DNA from: Saprospiraceae bacterium UBA2329
Lineage (GTDB): Bacteria > Bacteroidota > Bacteroidia > Chitinophagales > Saprospiraceae
Assembly (NCBI GenBank): GCA_002344975.1
Contig: DDUV01000024.1
Coordinates: 1 to 31,762, forward strand
Direction: 5' to 3'
Length of the DNA stretch: 31,762 bases
Below the pieces are notes generated by a model. The model was given only the letters and a program-made list of their open reading frames with translations. It was not told the origin of the DNA and did no database searches. The translations under genes and the position numbers were made by a program. Shown one piece after another: positions 1 to 9,400 of the stretch; positions within the stretch are counted from its first letter, which is position 1; each line of letters begins with the position of its first letter.

Positions 1-1020
1 AGGAAGGTTGGGGTGTCCGTCATAAAAGCCGTCCCACTCTGCTACCGTTATGCGTGATGCTTCGATGTTCTGGGCATGAAGGTCGTATTGATAAGCATAG
101 CGAAAAGAAGATACATACAGAAAGCGACTGTTGGGAGATATGGCGATGCCCCCGGCCCAGGCCGTATCAGCATAGGTGAATTGCACCGGATTGCTCAGTT
201 CACCACTACAGCGGTCAAAATCATATATGCTCACATAGATGGGGTCGCCGGCTGAACCCGTCAGGTGTACATTGGCGTATTTCGAGCCGTCGGGGGAAAA
301 GACTGCCTGGCCGATAGCCTGTGACGGTATGGCCATCCCTATCGACTGGGAGCCGATGGAGTAGAATCCTCTTCGTGTTAACGTGATCTTATAATATTGG
401 TTCGTATCATATTTTCTCACTATAACCCACCAGTCTCTGCCATTAGAATGCTTTACAGCAGTTATTTTACCCATATTCAATGCATCCGAAATCAACACTT
501 CATTTTTTTTTGTCACGGCACCCATTCCGCCACTCATGTTCATATTTATTTCAGAATAATACAAATGAGATGATTGAAACGAGCTTTGGTTCGGAGTCAA
601 TTCCTTATCCATCAGAATTAAGCAGTATAGACTGTCATGATCAGGCCAGGGCAATGCCATAGCCCCCTGATCTAAGATGTATCCATAAAGGCCCTGATTG
701 TGTACGCCCGCAGGCCCGGCAGCCAGTCCCGTCCCATTCTCCATTGGCTCATGCAGTACATTCGCAATATAAATGCCGTTGGTGTAAAATAGCAGATTGC
801 CGGCGGTGTCGCATATACTGGCGTTGGCCTGGCTAAAGCTCATTGGGCGAAACTCATAATACATATCCGGCGGAGTGGTGGAAAAATCAATCACAGTGCC
901 GCCAAAAGTTGTGTTAACTGGATTACTGCTATAGCCTAATAGCCAGATTTCATCGTGTTTTTGGCTGAATATGGATGTAAAGGCAAAGAAGTTGAGTAAT
1001 ATAATGATGATCCGCTTCAT
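1..1020 (-). CDS. Secreted propeller-like protein, C-terminus cut by window edge
   Basis: An open frame of 340 codons runs from an ATG at 1020 to the window edge with no stop, so the 3' part is missing. The N-terminus is a short hydrophobic signal peptide (MKRIIIILLNFFAF...) ending near FSQ. The rest matches, residue for residue over long stretches, the neighbour at 1297-3051: QKHDEIWLLG, FSQANASICDTAGNLLFYTNGIY, YDFDRC and ISPNSRFLYVSSFRYAYQYDLHA. The blocks with NRFLYVSS and SPDGSKYA look like beta-propeller blades. The missing part probably holds a PKD domain and a sorting tail as in the paralogue; that is inference. The function is unknown; it is likely an exported surface or outer-membrane-associated protein. 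A strong hairpin lies 19 nt before the ATG. Confidence 0.85.
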   Translation of the reverse strand, partial: MKRIIIILLNFFAFTSIFSQKHDEIWLLGYSSNPVNTTFGGTVIDFSTTPPDMYYEFRPMSFSQANASICDTAGNLLFYTNGIYIANVLHEPMENGTGLAAGPAGVHNQGLYGYILDQGAMALPWPDHDSLYCLILMDKELTPNQSSFQSSHLYYSEINMNMSGGMGAVTKKNEVLISDALNMGKITAVKHSNGRDWWVIVRKYDTNQYYKITLTRRGFYSIGSQSIGMAIPSQAIGQAVFSPDGSKYANVHLTGSAGDPIYVSIYDFDRCSGELSNPVQFTYADTAWAGGIAISPNSRFLYVSSFRYAYQYDLHAQNIEASRITVAEWDGFYDGHPNLP

Positions 1021-1296
1021 TCCTGATAAATTAAAAGAGGGTATTCTTCGTAGCGGAAGAATACCGCTCGCGCCGAGGTTCATACCTCGCGTGACTATCC
1101 TGCGGGTTCTACCCGCCAACATTCCCTTATTGCTGTTTTGTTTCATTGTGCAATTGTGGATAAAAATCATTTCACTCCAAGTCAGGGCGTAACCCGAAGT
1201 TACGGCCTGACCTCGTGTCCGAGGGTAGTGAAGGGGTGACGCGGCGCGTTTTAACGGGGCAGTCACCCCTTCACTAAGCAGGAGAACTACCCGCCC
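1021..1296. repeat. Run of five hairpins between the paralogues
   Basis: This gap carries no supported gene but holds five inverted repeats in a row: 1040-1065 (10-bp perfect arms, 6-nt loop), 1074-1089 (6-bp arms CGAGGT/ACCTCG), 1102-1116 (6-bp arms GCGGGT/ACCCGC, 3-nt loop), 1181-1211 (12-bp arms, one mismatch) and 1226-1276 (15-bp perfect arms, 21-nt loop). On the minus strand the hairpin at 1040-1065 is followed by CTCTTTTAAT, so it could terminate the upstream gene (stop at 1297) or act in the leader of the gene starting at 1020. Confidence 0.8.
1226..1276. repeat. 51-bp inverted-repeat element, copy 1
   Basis: Perfect 15-bp arms (TAGTGAAGGGGTGAC and its complement) flank a 21-nt loop. 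A related 51-bp copy lies at 3357-3407 in the same orientation, and the loops are also similar (GGC..GTTT.A....GGCA pattern). Each copy sits just after the stop of a minus-strand gene and upstream of one of the two paralogues. Neither is followed by a T-tract, so it is not a classic intrinsic terminator. Confidence 0.75.
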
Positions 1297-3051
1297 TCAA
1301 CGCGGCCTCAGCACCAACTTCCCGCTGCCCAAAGCTACGCCCTTTTCCGAAACCAATGCCACAAAATACACCCCTGCGGGCAGTCCCCGCATATCCAATT
1401 CCTGCCGGAGGCGGCCATTTACTACCGGGGCGGAAAAGCGCCGCACGATGCGACCGAGGGCGTCGCGTACAGTACCGGCGACTTCAGCCGCCGGAAGTCC
1501 CTCGGCGAATAGCGTCGCCGGTACATCGGGGGGTGCGGGATTGGGGAAAAGCTCCAGCCTCAGCCCGCCGCCAGTTGGCTCGCCCGTACTGCTCACCAAT
1601 ACCTGCAGCTCCCGGCACAAGGTATCCGCCCCGCGCGGATTGCTCACTGTGAGGCATACGTTGTACATTCCTTCGGCGGCGTAGCTATGCACGGGGTTGG
1701 GTACGGTGTCTGTGGCGCCATCGCCGAAGCTCCAGTGCCAGGTACGGATGTCGTGGTAGGCAGCTTCCTGAAAGGCCACCTCCAAGCCCAGCGGCTCGTG
1801 CACCCACTCTGCTACCGGCGGCTGCCGCAGGGTGTCGCAGGGACTGCCCTCCAAGTGGTGGAGGCGGTAGTTGGGGAAGTTGGGAAGGGAGAGTGCGTTT
1901 ATAGACGGCAACTCGACACAATGCTGGCATACATCACAGGCCAAACCTAAAGAGTCCGGCTGATTAATGACATGCAGGTACCTTACCCCGTTGTTGCTGT
2001 TGATATAAATCTTGCCGTCCGGAGCCAGTTGCATCAGATAAAAGGTGGTAGAAAAAGGATTGCCGAAGCCATCCCATACCGCCACTATGATGCGAGATGC
2101 CTCAATATCCTCTGCATGAAGGTCATATTGATATACATAGCGGTATGAAGATACATAAAGAAACCGGTTATTGGGGGAGATCGCAACACCTGCACAACTG
2201 GCCGTATCCGTATAAGTGAACTGTATGGGGTTACTCAACGTCCCGTTGCAACGGTCGAAGTCGTAGATACTGATATATATGGGGTTGGCAAGACCATATA
2301 CATGAACACAGGCGTATTTTGTGCCGCCGGGCGAAAAAACAGATTGACCAATTGTATTTGAGGGGATAGGGCTTCCTACTGCCTGTACTCCCTGCACAAC
2401 CAACCCTTCTATATCAAAGAGTATTCTATAATATTCATTGGTATCATATTTCCTCGTTAGCAGCCACCAGTCGCGGCCATTGGCGTGCTTAGAAGCTGTT
2501 ATTCTTCCAATATCAAATAAGCCTTCTATTATTTTTTGATTTTTCAGAACGACTCCTCCTAAATAATTATTCATGTCCATATCAATTAATGTGAAGTAAA
2601 AATTGCGCGACTCTGTACTTGTTTGTTGCGAATTCAGTTCTCGATCCATGTGAAACAGGTGATACAGACCTCCACTTTCAGGAGTAGGGAGTATCATAGC
2701 TCCTTGAGTTAAGATATATCCATAGTTTTGATTTTGTTGAGAATGAGTACCCGGACTTAACCCCATCCCATTTTCCATAGGCTCATTCAACGCATTGGCG
2801 ACATAAATACCATTGGTGTAAAAAAGCAAATTGCCGGCAGTATCGCACATACTCGCATTGGCTTGGCTAAAAAACATACTTCTGAATTCATAATAAATAT
2901 CGGGAGGCGTCGTATTGAAATCAACTACGGTTCCAGAGTATATAAGATTGGTCTGACTGTTCTGTCCCAGTAACCAAACATAGTCGTGCTTTTGTCCTTG
3001 AGCAGTAAGTATTAAAAAAAACATGCAATGAAATACGAGTAGAATTCTCAT
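1297..3051 (-). CDS. Secreted propeller-like/PKD protein with type IX sorting tail
   Basis: Product of 584 aa. The start is placed at the ATG at 3051, which gives a signal peptide (MRILLVFHCMFFLILTAQG) aligned with that of the paralogue at 1020; the frame stays open upstream to 3207, but that stretch contains a hairpin and no export signal. Residues about 20-400 form a propeller-like region (SPGGTKYA, ISPNNRFLYVSS). Residues about 410-489 are a PKD domain with the WHWSFGDG motif and HSY. Residues about 497-584 are a type A C-terminal sorting domain (LELFPNPA, LPAGVYFVAL) that directs proteins through the type IX secretion system. It is a tandem duplicate of the gene at its left. A surface or extracellular role is inferred; no enzymatic motif was seen. 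Confidence 0.88.
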   Translation of the reverse strand: MRILLVFHCMFFLILTAQGQKHDYVWLLGQNSQTNLIYSGTVVDFNTTPPDIYYEFRSMFFSQANASMCDTAGNLLFYTNGIYVANALNEPMENGMGLSPGTHSQQNQNYGYILTQGAMILPTPESGGLYHLFHMDRELNSQQTSTESRNFYFTLIDMDMNNYLGGVVLKNQKIIEGLFDIGRITASKHANGRDWWLLTRKYDTNEYYRILFDIEGLVVQGVQAVGSPIPSNTIGQSVFSPGGTKYACVHVYGLANPIYISIYDFDRCNGTLSNPIQFTYTDTASCAGVAISPNNRFLYVSSYRYVYQYDLHAEDIEASRIIVAVWDGFGNPFSTTFYLMQLAPDGKIYINSNNGVRYLHVINQPDSLGLACDVCQHCVELPSINALSLPNFPNYRLHHLEGSPCDTLRQPPVAEWVHEPLGLEVAFQEAAYHDIRTWHWSFGDGATDTVPNPVHSYAAEGMYNVCLTVSNPRGADTLCRELQVLVSSTGEPTGGGLRLELFPNPAPPDVPATLFAEGLPAAEVAGTVRDALGRIVRRFSAPVVNGRLRQELDMRGLPAGVYFVALVSEKGVALGSGKLVLRPR

Positions 3052-3069
3052 TATCCGAGGTATTAAAAA

Positions 3070-3112
3070 CAGGAGTATCTCCTGCGGCATGCTGCCACAG
3101 AAAATACTCCTG
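3070..3112 (-). promoter_or_regulatory. Leader hairpin upstream of PKD-protein gene
   Basis: Arms 3070-3078 and 3104-3112 pair perfectly over 9 bp. Inside, CTG.GGCA pairs with TGCC.CAG around a TGC loop with one mismatch. On the minus strand the hairpin is followed by TGTTTTTAAT and then, 18 nt after its base, by the ATG at 3051. The paralogue has the same layout (hairpin 1040-1065, T-rich stretch, ATG after 19 nt). It may act as an attenuator or protect the mRNA 5' end; the function is inference. Confidence 0.55.
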
Positions 3113-3356
3113 TAGATTGCAATTGTTCCATCCGTTTGGGCTGCAAAGGGCGCAGTGAAAAACGCTCCAAAAATCTTGGAAGGGGATAGAAGGAGGGCAG
3201 TTTTCATGGCAAATTATTTTATGGTAAAAAGTAACGAAAATACAGGGGAACGCGGCTTTTCCGCAGGGTAAAACTTAATAGCACAGGCAAATGTAATGAC
3301 CAGAGTGGGAAAAGCGAAAGAAATGGGGGTGTTTTTTTTACAAAAATGTCAGGGTA

Positions 3357-3407
3357 TAGTAAAGGGGCGACTTGGCAAGTTTCAGCCCGGCAGTCACCCC
3401 TTCACTA
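3357..3407. repeat. 51-bp inverted-repeat element, copy 2
   Basis: This is a diverged copy of the element at 1226-1276. The arms TAGTAAAGGGGCGAC and GTCACCCCTTCACTA still pair over nearly the full length through G:T or mismatched positions. The rest of the 3052-3477 gap holds the open 5' extension and leader hairpin of the PKD-protein gene and, at 3413-3450, the adhesin terminator. Confidence 0.7.
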
Positions 3408-3412
3408 AGCCG

Positions 3413-3450
3413 AAAAAAGGCCCTCCCGATGATTTCGAGAGAGCCTTTTT
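3413..3450 (-). terminator. Intrinsic terminator of the adhesin operon
   Basis: An A-run, then a GC-rich stem (GGCCCTCCCGAT pairing imperfectly with TCGAGAGAGCC), then a T-run. On the minus strand this reads as GGCTCTCTCG...GGGAGGGCC followed by six T, 27 nt past the stop codon at 3478. The mirrored A-run means it could also stop transcription from the plus strand. Confidence 0.85.
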
Positions 3451-3477
3451 CTTGTTATATATCTGAAACTGAATCGC

Positions 3478-6400
3478 TTATTTCACTATCGTGATATCGC
3501 CCATAATGATCTCGCCCTCAGCGATGTTCAGGCGCAGGATGTAATAGTATGTACCCTGCGGCAATTCCTGCCCCGACTGGTTGACGCCGCGCCAGTTGTT
3601 GAGATAGGGAGCAGCGCGGAATACCTGATCGTTCCAACGGTTGAAAATAATCAACTCGTTGTTGGGGTACAAATCCGGATTGTCTCTCAACTGATCGAAA
3701 ATCAACTCCTCATTGAGGCCGTCTCCGTTGGGCGTGATGCCGTTGGGCTGGTTGTAAACGATGGTGGTGCGCTCCACGTCTATTTGCACAAAAGCTTCGG
3801 CGCACAAATCCGGGCACTGCGTATTGCAAATCTGATAACGAACCTGCGTCTGCCCGAATGCTCCGCGCGGCACGCTGTAATACAAGGTGCCGTTGACGAT
3901 GCTGTCCACCGTACCAAATTCCGGTTGGGTCAGAACGGTGATAGTAAAGCCGGGAGCGCCGAAAAGCTGGTCGTTGGCTGCAATGTTCACAGAGCCGCTG
4001 AACACGCCCGAAGCCAGCGCCAACATGTCGTTGCCTGCTACCGGACCCCGCTGCACATTTACAGTAATCGTGTCTGCGCTGTAGCTCTGGCAAGCTGCCG
4101 TAGAGAGCGTCCACACAAAGCGGTTGTCGCCGGGTTGGGCATTGGTCACGTTGGTTTGCGCCGTATTGGGGCTGACCACTACGCCGGAACCCAAGCTGCG
4201 CCACATACCCGTCACCCCGCTTGGCAACATGGCATCCAGCATGATGTCGCCGCCGCACACGCCGAAGTCTTCTCCGGCCATGGCGCTGGGCAGGTTGTTT
4301 TGTATCGTTACCATTACGGTAGCGGTATCGCGGCAACCATTGGTATTGTCGGTCACAATCAACTGATAAGTGCCGGCCGTATTCACTACCGGCGTGGCAA
4401 TGGTGGTACCGTTGATGGGGCCGCCGCCGCTGATCGCGCTCCACAAATAACCTAAGCTGCCCGCCGGCGTTGAACCGGATCCATCCAGCGTCACATCGGT
4501 GCCGTTGCAGTTGATCGTCTGGTCGGCGCCGGCATTGGCTACGGGAGGTGTATTGTTGGCCGTTACCGTTACGGTATCTCTGGCTTCGCAGCCGTTTTGG
4601 TTGTTTCTGATGAATAATTCGTAGCGACCGCCCGTAGTGGCGTTCACTTGCAGCGGGTTGCCTGTCGGCGTCACCGTGCCTCCATCAAGGCCGTTCCAGG
4701 TGATGGTGAAATTGGGGCCGTTGGAAGAGCCGTTGCCATTCAGGGAAACCTGGGTGAGCGTACAGGTCAGCGCTTGCGGATCGGCGATGGTGGCCGTAGG
4801 AGCAGCCTGATTCACCGTCACGCCAATGGTATCGCGGCTGACGCAACCGTTGGAACTGTCTCTCACCACCAATTCATAGGTACCCGCAGCGGTGGTCGTC
4901 ACCTGCAAGGGCGCAATTTGATTGAGTGGGCCGCCTGCAACAGCATTCCATTGGTAGCTAAACTCCGGCCCGGCCGATGAGCCGTTTCCATTGAGGCTCA
5001 CTACCGTAGTAATACAACTCACAACCGTATCGGGGCTGGAAATCGTGGCGATGGGAAAATCGCGATCCAAACCAACCACCACTTCATTTTCACCCACACA
5101 TCCGTTGGCCGGATTGGTGACACGCACCGTGTAAGTGCCCTGCTCGCTGACCACAATGGTAAGGCTGTCGGGAGAAATGGAAACGATATTGCCGGCAGGA
5201 CTGGTGATGCTCCAAACGATGTTGAAATCAGGATTGAAGGGCGTGTAAGCAATGTGCGCCGTGATGGTTGTACTGTCGCAAGTGATGAAGCGTTCGATGG
5301 ACGGGCCGAGTACCGCTACTGCGGGAGGAGTGCCGTCCTGTGAAATGATCGTTGTATCGGTAGCCGTACAGCCATTGACTGGATTGACGACCTCCAAGAT
5401 GTAAGTGCCAGGCGCATTCACGATGAGCGCAGGGTCCGTTCCGAGTACCGGCGATCCCACACTACCGAGGTACCATCTGAGGTTGGCGCCGGGCGTAGAA
5501 CCGGTTGACGTAATGGAATACGCAACAGCCACGCAGGTGAGCGTAAAGTCATCGCCGGAAACGGCAACCGGCGGCTCTCTGTCCACAATCACAACTACAG
5601 AATCTGAGGCGGTACATTGGTTGGCCGGGTTGGTGGCCGTGAGGATGTAAGTGCCGGCCGTTTCCGTTTGCGGAGTCTGACTCATTTCAGTGCCTCCCAC
5701 CAACTGACCACCGTTCGCACTTTGCCATTGAAAGTTGAAAGCGCCGTTGAAAGTTACCGATCCCGGAATGGTAACCCGGTTGGTATTACAATCTAAGCGC
5801 AAGGTATCCGATGCAATGGCCACAGTGGGCACGTCATTACTGGCGCCAACCGACAAAGTATCCGTAGCAGAACATCCGTTGACCTGATCGGTCACTCGCA
5901 GTACATAATTACCTAAAACAGAAACCGTTACTGTGTCGGTGGTTGCCACTTGCATACCGTCAGGGCCGAACCATGCGTACGAAACTCCATTGACTCCCGA
6001 CACCCCGGTTCCTCTCAGCAAGGCTGATTCTCCGGCACAGCCAATGGTCTGATCCATGCCTGCATTGGCGGTTGGCGGTATGGAGTCGGCTTGTATCGTC
6101 ACGGTTGCCTCGCTGAAGCAACCATTGTTCGGATTGGTAGCGCGGAAGGTATAGTCGCCCGGCAGCGTCATCACCGGATTTTGCAGCAAATGCCCGATGA
6201 TGCCGGTAGTGTCGCCGGAGCTGTTGGTCCAGTTGAACAACATACCCGGTACGCTTCCCGTAACAATATTACCCGTCATGGGGATGGTATTGAAAAGGCA
6301 AGTCCAGGTTGGAGGCGGGACAACACCCACGATGGGCGCCAGTGTGTCTATGAATACTTCGACCGAATCAATGCGGGAGCAGCCGGTGAACACATTCAAT

Positions 6401-9400
6401 ACTTCCAATGCGTAGAATCCGGGCGTCGTTACGGTCAGCGTCGAGGTTTGTTCGCTCAGTTCTACCCCGTTGGAGTACCAGCGAAAATCGTAATTACCGC
6501 CGGAGGGCGCTTCTGCAAAAATCCGAATCTGCGTAGAATCGCAACTCAGAGAATCCGGCATAGCCAACACGAAGTTGGGCAGCGCCGTACTGTCTGCAAT
6601 CACAACGGTATCTATTGCCGTACAAAGGTTAAACAGGTCTCTGACAAAAACCTGAAAAGTGCCCGGCGTGGTGGCTATGGCATTGAGCGTCGCTTCCGAC
6701 CCAAAAAACAAAGAGCCGCCGTCTAAAGGCGTCCACAATACTTCAAAAGAGGTGGAGTTGGTCACTGTGGCGTTGATGACTACTTCGTCGTCATTACAGG
6801 TGAAAGCCAGATCAGGGCCGGCATTCACTACCGGCACATCCGCCGTCAGGCTTACCGTAACGGTATCTGTGGCAGAACAACCATTGACAAGGTCGGTAAC
6901 GACCAGCAAATAGCTGCCCGGTGTGCTCGTTTCGTAGGTGGCTGTCGGCGAAAGCACGGTATTGTCTAATGTCGTCCATCGAATATCAATCGCATTGGTA
7001 CCCGAAGAAGAGGAGCCGTCCAATATGATGCTCCCGCTACACCCAATAACAGGGTCTGAACCACCGACTGCCAAAGGCGCAATGGCGCCGTCTTCTACCA
7101 CAACCGTATCTCTGGCAATACATCCACTCAGTTGGTAGCGCACTTCAAGCGCGTAAGTTCCGGCGCCCACTACGCGCGGAGATGAGAGCGCCTGATCTCC
7201 GGCAACGATGCTGCCTCCGTTGAGGGCCGCCCAGAGGTAAGTTACAGTGTCGCCGGTGCTGCTCATGCTGCCGTTGAGAGTAACGGTATCCGAAGTACAG
7301 GTTGTCAATTGTATTTCTCCGGCATCGGCAATGGGCAGGTTGGGCTGGCTGATGTTGACCGTGTCGCTCACTACGCAACCGCTGGCTCTGTTGGTGACGG
7401 ACAAGATGTAGATGCCCTGTTGCAGCGCCAGAGCAAGCGTATTGGTATCCGGCTGAGCCAACATGCCCCCCAGTGTGGTCCATTTGTATCCATAATTGGC
7501 TCCCTGGCTGGCCTGGCCTTGTATGCCCAACACCGGCGATCCGTCGCAGGGGAAGGGGCGATCCGGGCCAGCATCAACCGTCGGTGCATCGGCAGCCAGC
7601 GGCACATAGAACGTATCTACCCGCACCGTGGCCGGAATATTGTTGTCGCGTGTGGTCACAATGATCTGTCCTTCAGCGAGATTTCGGCCAAGCAGCGGCA
7701 TAAATTGCAGCGGCTCGGTCTCCCAGGTATTGCCGTAAGGCGGCTTTCCGCCAATGACCTCCAGTTCAATACGTCCGTCACGGCCGCCGGGACAGCTCAC
7801 CGGGATGATGGTAGCATTCACGATGATGAGCTTATCGGCCACACAAACTTCCCCGTTGCGCCACACCAAACTGCCGATTCCAGCGGTGGTAAGTACAGTC
7901 GGCGCAGGATCGCGTATGATGTCAATTTTGTGACAGGCGCCGTCGGCTTCTCCAATGGCCGCAAAACACAGTTCAAACAAAATCGTGCTGTCAGGGAGCA
8001 TACTGCCTGCAAAGTTGACCCAATCAAATTCTATGATACCCAGGCCGGCCGACGTGGTGGTGAAGGAGGAAACGCTGAGGCCCGGCAATGAAGCTAAGTT
8101 GTTGACTCCTGTAAATTGCAGATTGCTTGGATTGAAACTCACTTCAAAATGCGCCTCCGTGATGTTGTCGAAACTGGCCACCCGGAAAGGCACGCAAACG
8201 GTATCGCGCCAAGCTGTATTGATGTTTCCAACCGTCATAAAAAATCCTTCCGGGAACAGGGAGCACACTTCGCCATCCTGAGAGGTGATTCCGATGTTGT
8301 TGCCGTTGGAGAAAGACGTAACAGCCTCCCGCGTGAGCGGATCGTCGTTGATTTGCACGGCTTCGCAATCGCCGGGCTGGCCCACTACCACAAAACAAAC
8401 CCTGAACAAAGCCGTGCCGTCGGGGCGCGTCACGGGCGTCATGGTACTCCAGTCAAATGTAACGGTACCGGAAGACTGCCCCTGCAAACCAAAGTTGACC
8501 AAAGGCACTACGCCCGGCAGGTTGAGGGCATTGATGGAGACAAATTGAAGATGGAGGGGATCCCAATTGAGGGAATATCTCAGTCGGGTGATGTTGGTAA
8601 AATTGGCGGCGGTGATGTCCACGCATACCTGCTGATTGAGTTGCGCGGAGGCGTCGCTCACCGTGAGTGTAATGCCGGTGGGCTGGTTGATGACCACTTC
8701 GCAGTTGCTGGGATTGATGCCGATGTTGGGCGCATTGAGGTTGTTCACCTGCACTAACGGCAGCGGTCCGCCGGCGGTCACCGGGCTATTGCCGCCCACG
8801 CCTATCACCCGGAAGCATATTTCGTAATGCACGGTGCCGTTGGGAATAAAGGCGTTGTTATTACCGGTGCGTACCCAATTGACGCCCAAAACGCCGGCCT
8901 GCACATTGGCCGTAGAAAAGCTATTGGCCACGTTGAAGTTGGCAATGCCGTTGGTGGTCACGTTGGATACGTTGACAAACTCAAGCAGAGCGGGATTCCA
9001 TTCTATCAGGTAGTTGAAGGCCGCCACGTTGAAGAAATTCTGAGAGGTGACCTGCACACAAAAAGTTTCGCCGAGGTTGCGCGCCGGGCCGCAACTGATG
9101 TTGATGGGCATGCCGGTAGGATCGCAATCAGAGGCCGTAACGCGACCATTGCGAGGCAAAACCATGATGTCGAAATTTTGCACAATGGTATTGCCGAACT
9201 CTATGGGAGTTGGAGTTTCTCCAAATGAAATCATCGAAGCCGACTCGCAAGGACCGACGATTCGGTAACACACCTGAAAAAGCAAGGTGCTGTCCAACAG
9301 CGTGATACCGGCATTATTCGGCGGCGTATAAGACCACGAAACCGTGATGGTGCCTTCGGGCAGGTTGGGCGGAAGCCCCATGTTGGCTTGTGAGAAGTTG

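Noticed and set aside
1226..1276. Rho-independent terminator
   Set aside because: The stem is long, but the loop is 21 nt and no T-tract follows on either strand.
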